NCBI RefSeq assembly: GCF_006175995.1 | Contig: NZ_VDMB01000012.1 | Coordinates: 224-64,223, forward strand | Direction: 5' to 3' | Source: Desulfobotulus mexicanus | Lineage (GTDB): Bacteria > Desulfobacterota > Desulfobacteria > Desulfobacterales > ASO4-4 | DNA length: 64,000 bases | Part shown: positions 39,934 to 49,453 of the stretch, piece after piece | Layout of the letters: each line of letters opens with the position of its first letter | How positions within the stretch are numbered: position 1 is the first letter of the stretch | Notes under the pieces: generated by a model | Seen by the model: only the letters and a program-made list of their open reading frames with translations | Database searches by the model: none | Told to the model about the DNA's origin: nothing | Translations under genes and position numbers: made by a program

Positions 39934-40270
39934 GTTTAGCACAGATTTCTAAGTACCATAGCTGTCAGGCAGATGCACAGGCCCCCAGGCTATTTGCCCG
40001 TGACGCAATCTTATTCTTAGAGCTTCTTGCCCTGTGCGGAAGCGGCAAAAACTCCCCGCCACAGGCAGGATACGCTTTTTGATTACCATAGCAGGCTTAA
40101 GCACGCTGCCTTTGTGGCGGCTCAGACAGTTTGCCGCTTCTTTCGCACAGGCCTGCAAAGCTCTGATCCGAAACGATTGCAATGTCACTTGCAAATAGCC
40201 AGGGTACCTTGCAAAAGTACGAAGCTGCTGAAATTACATCGGTGGATATTTTGAATAAACTGTGCTGAAC
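39934..40270 (+). repeat. MITE-like repeat, copy A (337 bp)
   Basis: Near-perfect terminal inverted repeats, GTTTAGCACAG (39934-39944) and CTGTGCTGAAC (40260-40270). Inside, CCTGTGCGGAAGCGGCAAA (40031-40049) is complementary with one bulge to 40130-40151, so the element forms a long hairpin. The core is nearly identical to copy B at 43650-44035. It has no convincing gene; small open frames in it are by-products of the repeat. Nothing else lies between pgeF and the next gene. Confidence 0.8.
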
Positions 40271-40305
40271 AATTACAATAATTATTTCATTTCCATGGAA
40301 AAGCT

Positions 40306-40617
40306 ATGAAGACCATAAAAAGTTACAGGAAAAGGTTGGAAGATCTTTTCTTCAGCCTTCATTATCTTGGAAAAAACTGGCGTCAGATTCTGCATCTGGC
40401 ATTCGGGACTGCCCATTTCGGGGTGAATAACCAGAACTTTTCAGCGGATCATTCCCTCTTCCGGGTCAAGGGTCTTAAAAAAATCACCGGCCTTCCCGGA
40501 CGTATCCGGATGATGCGGGCAAGGGCTTTCATGGGTTTTATTCCACTGAAGGATGCCGTGCGGATTTTTCCCGGATATGCAAAGCGGCACGGCTATGCTG
40601 AAAAAGGAAAAAAATAA
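40306..40617 (+). CDS. Hypothetical protein coupled to selD
   Basis: A 103-residue basic protein that I do not recognise. Its TAA shares one base with the selD ATG (40617), so the two are translated together. A link to selenium metabolism is possible from this coupling alone. No ribosome site is obvious and no metal or redox motif is present. Confidence 0.65.
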   Translation: MKTIKSYRKRLEDLFFSLHYLGKNWRQILHLAFGTAHFGVNNQNFSADHSLFRVKGLKKITGLPGRIRMMRARAFMGFIPLKDAVRIFPGYAKRHGYAEKGKK

Positions 40618-41669
40618 TGAATAATGAAATCTGCAGACCGAAACTTACGGAAAAGGTAAAGGCTGCTGGCTGAGCTGCCAAGCTGGCTCCAGGGGTTCTG
40701 GAGCGTGTGATGAAAAGCCTGAGTCCCCATTGTCCGCCGGAGGTTCTGGCCGGGATGCAACATAGTGAGGATGCCGGTGTTTACAGGGTTTCGGATGAAA
40801 TGGCCCTGGTGCAGACTCTGGATTTTCTGACACCCATGGTGGATGATCCAAAAGATTTTGGCCGCATTGCTGCGGCCAATGCCTTAAGCGATGTCTATGC
40901 CATGGGAGGGAAACCCCTTACGGCCATGAATATTGTCTGTTTTCCGGCACAGGATCTGCCGGAAAAGGTGCTGGAAGATGTTCTGGCAGGGGGGCTTGAA
41001 AAAATTGAGGAGGCTGGTGCCGTACTCCTTGGCGGGCACAGTGTTGAGGATCCGGAGTTCAAGTACGGACTTTCCGTGACAGGTATGGTGCATCCTGATC
41101 ATATGGTGACCAATGGCGGTGCAAGACCCGGCGATGTATTGATTCTCACCAAGCCCATAGGTACCGGTGTTCTGACAACGGCCATCAAGGGAAAACTGGC
41201 TTCCCAGGAGGCCGCTTCTCTTATGATAAGGTCCATGGCCTGTCTGAATGGCAGGGCTGCGGAAATATTCTGCCGCTTTTCCGTCCACGCCATGACAGAT
41301 GTCACAGGTTTCGGGCTGGCTGGCCATGCACTGGAAATGGCAAGGGCCAGCAGCTGTGTTTTTGAAATCATAGCAGAAAAAATCCCCCTTCTTCCCGGAG
41401 TGGCAGAGCATGCAGCCATGGGTCTGATCCCCGGCGGGGCTTACCGCAACCTTGAATTCTGCGGCAGTCAGCTTGTCTTTGCAGAAAGTGTTCCCCGTTT
41501 CCTGCGGGATCTTGCTGTGGATCCTCAGACTTCAGGAGGGCTTTTGGCTGCTGTGGATGCTGGACTGGCAGAATCCTGCCTCCACGCCCTAAAGGAGGCG
41601 GGTCTGGATGTTGCCATTATCGGTACCGTGGGACAGGATGGGGTATGCGGAGAGGTGTCATTCCGGTGA
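40617..41669 (+). CDS. selD: Selenide, water dikinase, itself a selenoprotein (UGA codon 19)
   Basis: SelD makes selenophosphate from selenide and ATP. ATG 40617 opens a frame that runs through one TGA (40671-40673, codon 19) to 41669, 350 residues. Around the TGA the protein reads KVKAAG-U-AAKLAPGVLERV, the known active-site region of SelD, in which this residue is Cys or selenocysteine. Later motifs are VQTLDFLTPMVDD, ANALSDVYAMGG, GGHSVEDPE, DVTGFGLAGH and DPQTSGGLL. A hairpin 12 bases after the TGA fits a bacterial SECIS, and selB is in the window. Without readthrough only a truncated protein from an internal start would result. Confidence 0.95.
40671..40704 (+). promoter_or_regulatory. 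Selenocysteine UGA codon and SECIS-like hairpin in selD
   Basis: The TGA at 40671-40673 is followed, after 12 bases, by GCTCCAG (40686-40692), loop GGGTT and CTGGAGC (40698-40704), a perfect seven-pair stem. Bacterial SECIS elements lie about this far after the UGA and have a small loop with G and U for SelB binding, as here. Confidence 0.88.
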
Positions 41670-41788
41670 AAAATTGGGTAAAGGGGAATTTAAGTTTGAC
41701 CTTTTCCCGACCCTTGTGTTATTTGAGACTGATTCCGTAGCAGGGGCCCTTTGGGTTTTCCGTGGAATTAACACTGGCAGGGAGCAGT

Positions 41789-42007
41789 ATGCAGAAAGAC
41801 TCGGTTAAAATGATGCGGGAGCTGGCAACCTACGGCAGTCTGGGTATGAGTGTGGCCTTTTCCGTTTTCATCGGGGTTTTTGTCGGTGTTCTGGTGGACA
41901 GGTGGCTGGATATTCAGCCCTTTGGTGTTCTGGCTGGACTCTCTTTAGGTATTGCAGCGGCGTTCAGGCATATTTTCTGGATGATCCGCAGAGTTGGGAG
42001 AACCTGA
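41789..42007 (+). CDS. atpZ: AtpZ/AtpI-like F0F1-ATPase accessory protein
   Basis: A 72-residue protein with two membrane segments (about 15-36 and 41-60) separated by VDRWLDIQPFG, as in AtpZ proteins (a short family linked to Mg2+/Ca2+ transport with AtpI). GGGAG lies just before ATG 41789. Its TGA overlaps the ATG of the next gene by one base. It starts the F0 operon. Confidence 0.85.
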   Translation: MQKDSVKMMRELATYGSLGMSVAFSVFIGVFVGVLVDRWLDIQPFGVLAGLSLGIAAAFRHIFWMIRRVGRT

Positions 42008-42396
42008 TGGAAATTCAGGAACGCCTTGTTCATTTTATTTCAAGGGGCAACTGGGTTGTTCTGGCTCTGTTTTGCAGTGCTTCCTTGTGGATTGAGAACC
42101 CTGCCTTTTTCAGAGGTGTCCTTTTCGGGGGGCTTATCGTTACCATCAATTTTTATATGCTGGGCAGAACCCTGAAAAAGTCCTTCAAGCCACCACATCT
42201 TGCATCGGTGCACAGTATTATTGCCAAGTATTATCTGCGTTTTATTATCAGTGGTATTATCATTTTCATTTTGATTCTCGGGCGTTTTGTTTCGCCTTTA
42301 GGTTTGGTTCTGGGTCTTTCGGTCGTTGTGGTCACCATGTTCTGTGCGGCGATCGTGGCATTGATGAAAATTCTCTCCAGTAAGGAGGCGGCGTAA
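42007..42396 (+). CDS. atpI: ATP synthase subunit I (AtpI)
   Basis: A 129-residue membrane protein with four hydrophobic segments, in the position always held by AtpI, upstream of the a subunit. AtpI helps assemble the c ring. I chose ATG 42007, which overlaps the stop of atpZ, over a start inside atpZ. The GTG start of atpB is one base after its stop codon. Confidence 0.82.
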   Translation: MEIQERLVHFISRGNWVVLALFCSASLWIENPAFFRGVLFGGLIVTINFYMLGRTLKKSFKPPHLASVHSIIAKYYLRFIISGIIIFILILGRFVSPLGLVLGLSVVVVTMFCAAIVALMKILSSKEAA

Positions 42397-42397
42397 A

Positions 42398-43087
42398 GTG
42401 GAGCATCCCTTTCTTATTTTCGGCTGGATTCTTGAAAAGATTGGTCTGGGACATTTTGCCCATGCCTATCCCCATGTAGTTTACTCATGGGTTGTGATGG
42501 CCATGCTTATAGGCATCGGCTTTCTGGCTACCCGCACCATCACCATGATTCCCGGAAAACTGCAGAATTTTTTTGAACTGCTGATTTCCAGTATCGAAGA
42601 TTTCATGGTGGAAAATACCGGTGAAGAAGGTCGCTGGTTCTTTCCCATAGTGTGCACGATTTTTATTTATATTTTCGTGAGCAATCTTGTGGGACTGGTA
42701 CCGGGTTTCTTTCCGCCCACGGCCAGCCTCAATACTACGGCATCCTGTGCCCTTGTGGTCTTTTTCATGACCCATTTTATCGGGATAAAGTATCACGGTA
42801 TTCATTATATCCATCATTTTACGGGACCCGTATGGTGGATGATTCCCATTATTCTTCCCATTGAGATCATCGGTCATCTGGCCCGTGTGCTTTCCCTCTC
42901 TTTCCGTCTTTTCGGTAATATGATGGGTCATGAGCTGGTACTGATTATTCTCTTTGTTCTTGCGGGTGCCTTCTTTGCTCCTCTGCCCATTATGGCCATG
43001 GGGATTTTTGTGGCACTGGTGCAGGCCTTTGTATTCTTCCTGCTGTCTGTGATGTATTTCACAGGTTCCATGGAGCATGCCCATTAA
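42398..43087 (+). CDS. atpB: ATP synthase F0 subunit a
   Basis: Stator subunit a, 229 residues, with several membrane segments and the essential arginine in LSFRLFGNMMGHE. GTG 42398 is the start, with AAGGAGG about eight bases upstream. The protein has an additional His-rich segment (YHGIHYIHHF) between membrane parts. It precedes atpE by 152 bases that contain a hairpin. Confidence 0.95.
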   Translation: MEHPFLIFGWILEKIGLGHFAHAYPHVVYSWVVMAMLIGIGFLATRTITMIPGKLQNFFELLISSIEDFMVENTGEEGRWFFPIVCTIFIYIFVSNLVGLVPGFFPPTASLNTTASCALVVFFMTHFIGIKYHGIHYIHHFTGPVWWMIPIILPIEIIGHLARVLSLSFRLFGNMMGHELVLIILFVLAGAFFAPLPIMAMGIFVALVQAFVFFLLSVMYFTGSMEHAH

Positions 43088-43098
43088 AAGGCTTTTTT

Positions 43099-43143
43099 CC
43101 ATGACCGGAGTGTGGCTTTTTTTCCGGTCATGGCTGATTTACG
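43099..43143. other. Hairpin between atpB and atpE
   Basis: CCATGACCGG (43099-43108) and CCGGTCATGG (43134-43143) are perfect complements around a T-rich 25-base loop. There is no following T-run, so it is more likely an mRNA processing or stabilising hairpin that could raise atpE expression than a terminator. Confidence 0.55.
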
Positions 43144-43239
43144 CGATTAACAGGCAATACTTGGGGGCCTGTTTTTTCGATACTATCTAATTACCGTTTA
43201 TTTTCTGGGGTTATTGAAAGAAGTCAAGGAGGATTTACA

Positions 43240-43524
43240 ATGGAAGCAAGTGCACTTCAGTTTTTTATCGCCTGTGTTACCGCCGCCGGTTTTGGTCTTG
43301 CCATTGCCGCATCTTTTTGTGGTCTGGCTCAGGGCATTGGCCTTAAAGCCGCCGTTGAAGGTGTTGCCCGGAATCCCGAATCTTCCGGTAAGGTAACCGT
43401 TACCATGCTGATCGGTCTTGCCATGATCGAATCCCTGTGTATTTATGCACTGGTTGTATCTCTGATTCTGATCTACGCTCACCCCCAGGCAGAAGTTATT
43501 GCTTCTCTGCTGGGTGCGAAGTAG
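43240..43524 (+). CDS. atpE: ATP synthase F0 subunit c with Na+-type ion-binding residues
   Basis: Rotor subunit of 94 residues: two membrane helices with a polar loop (ARNPESSGK). The ion carboxylate is Glu64. Gln31 in helix 1 and Ser65 and Tyr69 in helix 2 match the Na+ ligands of the Ilyobacter and related c rings (Gln, Glu, Ser, Tyr); Val is replaced by Ile63 and the Thr by Leu66. Sodium coupling is therefore plausible but not certain. AAGGAGG precedes the ATG, and a strong terminator ends the operon; the F1 genes are not here. Confidence 0.93.
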   Translation: MEASALQFFIACVTAAGFGLAIAASFCGLAQGIGLKAAVEGVARNPESSGKVTVTMLIGLAMIESLCIYALVVSLILIYAHPQAEVIASLLGAK

Positions 43525-43565
43525 ACATAAGGCTTTAAGCCCGTAAGGGCAGTTTGAAAAATCAT

Positions 43566-43606
43566 AAAAGGACCGTTTTTCCGGATAGGGAAGACGGTCC
43601 TTTTTT
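43566..43606 (+). terminator. Rho-independent terminator of the F0 operon
   Basis: AAGGACCGT...TCC pairs GGA..ACGGTCCTT in an imperfect long stem followed by TTTTTT. It lies about 45 bases after the atpE stop. Confidence 0.92.
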
Positions 43607-43649
43607 GTTGGTGCGGCTGATGTAATGTTTAATGCCATCTTTGCTGGCT

Positions 43650-44035
43650 AAGGATTGTAGCTGTCTGGCAGATGTACAGGCACCCGGGCTGTTTGCCCGT
43701 GACGCAATCCGGCACTCAAGCTGAAAAACACAAGCCCCTTTACCGGAGCAAAAATGCCTATGGATCTTGAGTGCCGGATTCGGGAACTTCTTGTCCTGTG
43801 CGGAAGCGGCAAAAACTCCCCGCCACAGGCAGGATAGGCTTTTTGATTACCATGGCAGGCTTAAGCACGCTGCCTTGCGGCGGCTCAGACAGTTTGCCGC
43901 TTCTTTCGCACAGGTCTGCGAAGCTCTGATCCGAAACGATTGCAACGTCACTTGCAAACAGCCAAGGTGCCTTTCAGTGATACGATTATGCTGAAATTAC
44001 AGTGCCTGAATTACAGAATAAAATGTGTTGAATAG
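43650..44035 (+). repeat. MITE-like repeat, copy B, with nested hairpin element
   Basis: Copy B matches copy A (39934-40270) along most of its length, including the long internal inverted repeat (43795-43813 with 43893-43914), but its left end is diverged and it has an extra 75-bp block (43706-43780) where copy A has none. No gene between atpE and uvrA. Confidence 0.78.
43706..43780. repeat. Nested 75-bp hairpin element in copy B
   Basis: AATCCGGCACTCAAG (43706-43720) and CTTGAGTGCCGGATT (43766-43780) are perfect 15-bp inverted repeats around a 45-base loop. The same arms occur at 28088-28157, and the block is absent from copy A. Confidence 0.78.
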
Positions 44036-44062
44036 CCACATTTATTTAAGCATGGAGGAATG

Positions 44063-46888
44063 TCAGTCCACCATCCCCAGCAGGGGCTTCAGGAAGTGCC
44101 CCGTATGGGAGCCAGCCACATCGGCAACCTCTTCGGGTGTTCCTGCTGCCAGAATCTGTCCCCCCCCGCTTCCGCCTTCGGGACCGATATCAATAATATG
44201 ATCCGCATATTTGATTACATCGAGGTTGTGTTCAATTACTATGATGGTATTACCGCTTTCTAAGAGCCTGTCCAGAACCGAGAGCAGCCTTGCCACATCT
44301 TCCAGGTGAAGGCCCGTTGTGGGCTCATCCAGAATATATACGGTTTTTCCAGTTCCCCGTTTGCTCAGCTCCCTTGAGAGTTTGATGCGCTGGGCTTCAC
44401 CACCGGAAAGGGTGGTGGCGGACTGGCCTATGCGGACATAACCAAGGCCCACATCGGCAAGGGTTTCCAGTTTGTTGCGGATGGAGGGGATGTTCTCGAA
44501 GAACTGCAGGGCCTGATTCACTGTCATGTCCAGCACTTCTGCAATGGTTTTTCCCTTGTAGCGTACTTCCAGGGTTTCTCTGTTGTAGCGCTGGCTCTGG
44601 CAGACATCACAGGCCACATACACATCCGGAAGAAAATGCATTTCAATTTTGATAATGCCGTCGCCTGTGCAAGCCTCACAGCGTCCGCCCTTGACATTAA
44701 AGCTGAATCGTCCGGGCTTATATCCCCTTGTTCTGGCTTCCTGGGTCTGGGCAAAGAGTTCCCGTATATGGGTGAAAAGGCCGGTGTAGGTTCCGGGGTT
44801 GGAGCGGGGCGTGCGTCCTATGGGCGACTGATCAATATTGATAACCTTATCCACCTGATCAAGGCCTTCCATGTGCTCATGTTTGCCCACCACTACCCTG
44901 GAGCGGTAAAAGCGCCGGGCCAGGGCCTTGTACAGGGTTTCCAGTACAAGGGTGGATTTTCCGGAGCCGGATACACCGGTAACACAGGTAAAGCAGCCTA
45001 AGGGAAAGTCTGCGGTGATATTCTGTAGATTATTTGCTGTGGCTCCTACAACTTTGAGAAAGCCACGGGCCTGTCTGCGTACGGTGGGGACGGCGATGCT
45101 TCGTTTACCTGAGAGAAACTGTCCCGTCAGGGAGGGACCGCAGCTCATCATGGCCTTAGGTGTTCCGGCAAAGACCACTTCCCCTCCATGGACACCGGCA
45201 CCGGGGCCCATATCCACCACAAAGTCTGCTGCACGGATGGTTTCTTCATCGTGTTCCACCACAAGGACACTGTTTCCCAGATCCCGCATTTGGAGGAGGG
45301 TGGAAAGCAGCCTTTGATTGTCTCTCTGGTGCAGGCCGATGCTGGGTTCATCCAGTACATAAAGAACCCCTGTCAGCTTGGAACCCACCTGGGTGGCAAG
45401 GCGGATACGCTGACTTTCTCCGCCGGAAAGGGTTGTGGCTGTCCGGCTCAGGGTAAGATATCCAAGGCCCACATTGGTGAGGAAACCCAGCCTGTCGGCA
45501 ATCTCCTTCAGGATGGGTGTTGCAATCTGGTTTCTGCTGCCACCAAGATGGATGCTGCGGTTAAATATCAGGGCATCATCCACGGAAAGACTGGTAAATT
45601 CGGCAATGTTTTTTCCAGATACCCTTACGGATCTGCTGAAGGGATTGAGCCTTGTGCCATGGCAGGCGGGACAGGGCTGGAAAGTCATGTACTGCTGTAT
45701 TTCCTCCCGCATCTGGGGAGAATCGGTTTCCATGTAGCGGCGCTGAAGATTGGGGATAATTCCTTCAACGTTTTTCTTGTAGGCGGTTTTTCTGCCGTTT
45801 TTATCATAATGAAAGGGAAGCTGTACCTTGCCTGTGCCGTGGAGTATGGCTTTCTGGCAGGCTTCGGGCAGTTTTTCAAAGGGTGTATAGATATCAGTTC
45901 CAAAGTGACCTGTCAGGGACTCGAGGAACTCTGCAAAGAAGACTGAATTTCTTCCGGCCCATGGCAGCACGGCACCTTCCCTGAGGGAAAGGGAAGGTTC
46001 GGGAACAATCAGTTCCGGGTCAAAGGCTGTGGTGTTCCCAAGGCCGTCGCAGGTGCTGCATGCGCCCTGGGGAGAGTTGAAGGAAAAGCTTGCCGGTGTC
46101 AGCTCGGAAAAGCTGATGCCACAGTGAAGGCAGGCTGCTTTTTCACTGAAGAGCATTTCCTCTTGGGTATCCATGAGAAAAACGGATACCACACCGTTTC
46201 CTTCCTTCATTCCCAGTTCAATGGCATCCGCAAGCCTTGTTTCAATGCCTTCTTTAATAATGAGCCGGTCGATGACCACGGCAATGGTGTGTTTTTTGGT
46301 TTTGGCCAGTGCTGGCAGCTCTTCGAGTTCATGGATCTCTCCATTGATGCGTACCCTTGCAAAGCCGTCTTTTTTCAATCTGGAAAAAAGTTTTTCATGG
46401 GTGCCCTTCTGCTGGGTGACGAGTGGGGCCAGTATTAGGATACGGCTGGCATCGGGCAGTTCTGCCATTTTTGCCATGATCTGATCAAGGCTCTGGGCGG
46501 AAATGGGTTCATCACATTCCGGGCAGTGGGGGGTTCCCACCCGTGCATAGAGCAGTCTCAGGTAATCATAGATTTCCGTAACCGTACCCACTGTGGATCT
46601 GGGGTTATGGCTGGCGGTTTTCTGTTCGATGGCAATGGCTGGAGACAGTCCTTCTATGGTGTCCACATCGGGTTTGTCCATGCGGCCGAGAAACTGTCTG
46701 GCATAGGTGGAAAGGGATTCCACATAGCGGCGCTGGCCTTCGGCATAAAGGGTGTCAAAGGCCAGAGTGGATTTTCCTGATCCGGAAAGTCCTGTGATTA
46801 CGACAAACTTATTTCTGGGGAGATCCACATCTATGTTTTTGAGGTTGTGCTGACGGGCACCCCGGATGCGGATGTGATCCATTTTCAT
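44063..46888 (-). CDS. uvrA: UvrABC excision nuclease subunit A
   Basis: DNA-damage recognition ATPase of 941 residues, a tandem ABC protein. [30 protein letters not shown] gives the first Walker A (GLSGSGKS); a second (GVSGSGKS) and two LSGGE.QRI signatures follow. Zinc modules are visible as [25 protein letters not shown] and [18 protein letters not shown] chose ATG 46888; ATG 46882 and an upstream GTG are alternatives. No typical LexA box was seen in the 90 bases upstream. Confidence 0.96.
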   Translation of the reverse strand: MKMDHIRIRGARQHNLKNIDVDLPRNKFVVITGLSGSGKSTLAFDTLYAEGQRRYVESLSTYARQFLGRMDKPDVDTIEGLSPAIAIEQKTASHNPRSTVGTVTEIYDYLRLLYARVGTPHCPECDEPISAQSLDQIMAKMAELPDASRILILAPLVTQQKGTHEKLFSRLKKDGFARVRINGEIHELEELPALAKTKKHTIAVVIDRLIIKEGIETRLADAIELGMKEGNGVVSVFLMDTQEEMLFSEKAACLHCGISFSELTPASFSFNSPQGACSTCDGLGNTTAFDPELIVPEPSLSLREGAVLPWAGRNSVFFAEFLESLTGHFGTDIYTPFEKLPEACQKAILHGTGKVQLPFHYDKNGRKTAYKKNVEGIIPNLQRRYMETDSPQMREEIQQYMTFQPCPACHGTRLNPFSRSVRVSGKNIAEFTSLSVDDALIFNRSIHLGGSRNQIATPILKEIADRLGFLTNVGLGYLTLSRTATTLSGGESQRIRLATQVGSKLTGVLYVLDEPSIGLHQRDNQRLLSTLLQMRDLGNSVLVVEHDEETIRAADFVVDMGPGAGVHGGEVVFAGTPKAMMSCGPSLTGQFLSGKRSIAVPTVRRQARGFLKVVGATANNLQNITADFPLGCFTCVTGVSGSGKSTLVLETLYKALARRFYRSRVVVGKHEHMEGLDQVDKVINIDQSPIGRTPRSNPGTYTGLFTHIRELFAQTQEARTRGYKPGRFSFNVKGGRCEACTGDGIIKIEMHFLPDVYVACDVCQSQRYNRETLEVRYKGKTIAEVLDMTVNQALQFFENIPSIRNKLETLADVGLGYVRIGQSATTLSGGEAQRIKLSRELSKRGTGKTVYILDEPTTGLHLEDVARLLSVLDRLLESGNTIIVIEHNLDVIKYADHIIDIGPEGGSGGGQILAAGTPEEVADVAGSHTGHFLKPLLGMVD

Positions 46889-46982
46889 TGGGAGGACGGT
46901 CTTTCTGGGAAAATCGGTTTGCTGCAGGCATAGCACTTGAGTTCATAAAATCTTTATAAAATATGTACGCAAAGAAGAAACA

Positions 46983-47987
46983 TCAAGGGGAGGTCTTCAT
47001 GGTATTTTCTGCATGGATCGCAGCCATGCGGATGGCGGCCAGAAGGCTTCTGTGATCGGCAAGGCCTCTGCCTGCAAGGTCGTAGGCGGTTCCGTGATCC
47101 ACGGATGTTCTTATGATGGGCAGCCCCAGTGTGGTGTTCACGCCGTCTTCAAAGTGGCGCATTTTAAAGGGTATCAGGCCCTGATCATGGTACATGGCCA
47201 CCACCGCATCAAAACGCCCCTGATCCGCATGGTAAAAAAGGGTGTCTGGCGGAAAAGGGCCCTTTGCATCAATACCCTCGCTACGGGCCTTCTCCAGGGC
47301 GGGTTGCAGGATGTTTTCTTCTTCGTCTCCGAACATACCGGACTCTCCCGCATGGGGGTTGAGTCCTGCCACGGCAATGGTGGGTGCCGGAATCCCGAAA
47401 CGCTCCACCAGAGCTTTGTGGGTGACCCGAAGGGTGGTGCGGATTTTCTCCTGGGTGATGAGGTCCGCAACATTGCGCAGGGCCGTATGGATGGTTACAA
47501 GGCTGACCCGGATGCGGTCTCCTGCCAGCATCATTATATAATCCTTTGTTCCGGTGCGTTCCGCCAGAAGCTCGGTATGGCCGTTGTAGGGATACCCCGA
47601 AAGATTCATGGCGTACTTGTTGATAGGGCCCGTCACCAGAGCGGCAACTTCGCCTGCCATGGCCATGTCGATTCCCCTGAGAATGTAATGGACCATGGCT
47701 TTACCGGTCTCCGTATCCGGCCTTCCCCAGGAGGGCGGTGCGGAAAGCCTGCTCAGGGGCAGCAGGTTCAGGCTGCCCGGCTGAAAATATCCGTCTCCGG
47801 CATTTTGAATTTCCCGTATATGCAGGTGATGACCCGTGACAGCCATGGCAGATTCCAGAATGCTGGCATCACCGATAACAAGGGGCCGACAGATGCTGTG
47901 TACAGAAGGATCTGAAAGGGCCTTGACGGTGATTTCAGGCCCGATTCCCACAGGATCTCCCATGGTGATGGCAACAATGGGTTTCAT
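46983..47987 (-). CDS. pdxA: 4-hydroxythreonine-4-phosphate dehydrogenase PdxA
   Basis: NAD-dependent enzyme of vitamin B6 (pyridoxal phosphate) synthesis, 334 residues. Motifs: AITMGDPVGIGPE, NKYAMNLSGYPYNGHTELLAERTG, GLNPHAGESGMFG, FPPDTLFYH, MYHDQGLIPFK and TSVDHGTAYDLAG, with the metal-binding histidines. ATG 47987 is eight bases after AGGAG; ATG 47993 is too close to it. It lies upstream of uvrA and downstream of the UPF0210 gene, all on the minus strand. Confidence 0.95.
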   Translation of the reverse strand: MKPIVAITMGDPVGIGPEITVKALSDPSVHSICRPLVIGDASILESAMAVTGHHLHIREIQNAGDGYFQPGSLNLLPLSRLSAPPSWGRPDTETGKAMVHYILRGIDMAMAGEVAALVTGPINKYAMNLSGYPYNGHTELLAERTGTKDYIMMLAGDRIRVSLVTIHTALRNVADLITQEKIRTTLRVTHKALVERFGIPAPTIAVAGLNPHAGESGMFGDEEENILQPALEKARSEGIDAKGPFPPDTLFYHADQGRFDAVVAMYHDQGLIPFKMRHFEDGVNTTLGLPIIRTSVDHGTAYDLAGRGLADHRSLLAAIRMAAIHAENTMKTSP

Positions 47988-48067
47988 ATTCATTTCTCCT
48001 GAATCCCTGCCCCTGCTGTATGTCACAGCGGGCAGGGAGATTTTTCAGTGGTGGATGCTCCGGTTTC

Positions 48068-49441
48068 TCAGTTCTTCAGAGAATGGATGGGTGCCGGAAT
48101 GCGTCCGCCCTTGGTGACAAAGCTGCCCTGTGCCGTGGCATTGTGTACATTGATGATGTTGGCAAAACCGAGAAGACCGCCGAAGTGGGCCATATCTCCG
48201 GCTTTTTTACCGGGTACGGGGATAAGCCTACAGGCTGTGGTTTTGGCGTTGATCATGCCGATGGCCATTTCGTCTGCTATGATTCCTGCAAGGGTTTCTA
48301 CGCTGGTGTCGCCGGGTATGGCCACCATGTCAAGGCCCACGGAGCATACTGCGGTCATGGCTTCCAGTTTTTCTATGGTAAGGAATCCTTTGCTGACGGC
48401 TTCGGCAATGTTGAGGTCTTCGCTTACAGGAATAAAGGCTCCTGAAAGCCCGCCTACGTGGGAGCTGGCAAAGGCACCGCCCTTTTTGACCGCATCATTG
48501 AGCATGGCAAGGGCTGCCGTGGATCCGGGTGAGCCGATACTGATGAGACCAAGGCTCTGGAATATTTCTCCCACACTGTCTCCAGCCGTGGGGGTGGGTG
48601 CCAGAGAAAGATCCACCACACCAAAGGGAATGCCCAGTTCGCTGGCCACTTCCCTTCCGATGAGTTCTCCGATGCGGGTCACCTTGGCTGCGGTGCGTTT
48701 GATGCATTCGGCAATGTCGCCAAGGTCCATGTTGGGATCTGCTTCCAAAGCCCTGTCTATGGCTTTTTTGACCACGCCGGGACCGGATACGCCAACATTG
48801 ATGACGGCATCCGCCTCGCCTATACCCAGATAGGCACCCGCCATAAAGGGAATGTCCTGGGGTATATTGGCAAAAACACAGAGCTTGGCACAGGCAAGAC
48901 CGTCCTTATCTGCGGTAAGGGCTGCGGCTTCTTTGATGGCATGGCTCATGCGCAGGATGGCATCCATGTTGATGCCCTCCCGTGTGCTGGCCACATTGAC
49001 AGAAGCGCAGACCCTTTCGGTTTCTGCAAGGGCCTGGGGCAGGGCTGCAATCAGGGCATCATCCCCTCTGGCAATGCCCTTTTCCACAAGGGCCGTAAAG
49101 CCGCCCACAAAATCCACATTTACTTCCCGTGCAATGCGGTCCAGGGTATGGGCCACGGCCACCATGCCTTTGGGACCGAAGGGGGCTGCAATGTTGGCAA
49201 TGGGGCTGACGCTGATGCGCTTGTTGACCACCTGTATGCCGTATTTCTCTCCGATGCGGTTGCACAGGGGTACAAGATTGGCGGCAAGATTACCTATTTT
49301 TCTTTCAATATTGGCACAGAGTCTGCCAAGGTCATCGCTGACACAGTCAAAAAGGTTCACACCGAGGGTGACGGTGCGGACATCGAGATGCTCGTTGTTG
49401 AGCATGCCTAGTATGGTAAGGATTTCCCTGTCGTGGATCAT
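48068..49441 (-). CDS. UPF0210 (PFL/DUF711) family protein
   Basis: A 457-residue conserved protein of unknown function. It aligns well with the UPF0210 pattern: VRTVTLGVNLFDC near the start, KRISVSPIANI, GAYLGIGEADAVINVGVSGPG and a C-terminal TTACRLIPVPGKKAGD. It follows the ACT-domain gene with 12 bases between them; the UPF0210 and ACT genes are neighbours in many anaerobes, which suggests a shared regulatory or metabolic role. Confidence 0.9.
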   Translation of the reverse strand: MIHDREILTILGMLNNEHLDVRTVTLGVNLFDCVSDDLGRLCANIERKIGNLAANLVPLCNRIGEKYGIQVVNKRISVSPIANIAAPFGPKGMVAVAHTLDRIAREVNVDFVGGFTALVEKGIARGDDALIAALPQALAETERVCASVNVASTREGINMDAILRMSHAIKEAAALTADKDGLACAKLCVFANIPQDIPFMAGAYLGIGEADAVINVGVSGPGVVKKAIDRALEADPNMDLGDIAECIKRTAAKVTRIGELIGREVASELGIPFGVVDLSLAPTPTAGDSVGEIFQSLGLISIGSPGSTAALAMLNDAVKKGGAFASSHVGGLSGAFIPVSEDLNIAEAVSKGFLTIEKLEAMTAVCSVGLDMVAIPGDTSVETLAGIIADEMAIGMINAKTTACRLIPVPGKKAGDMAHFGGLLGFANIINVHNATAQGSFVTKGGRIPAPIHSLKN

Positions 49442-49453
49442 GGATTGGCTCCG

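Noticed and set aside
40027-40254. 75-codon frame in repeat copy A, with a cousin at 43767-43994 in copy B
   Set aside because: The two frames resemble each other only because the DNA repeat is the same; frameshifts between them and lack of a ribosome site argue against a protein.
47013-47915. 300-codon plus-strand frame opposite pdxA
   Set aside because: It is a shadow of pdxA, whose motifs are intact on the minus strand.
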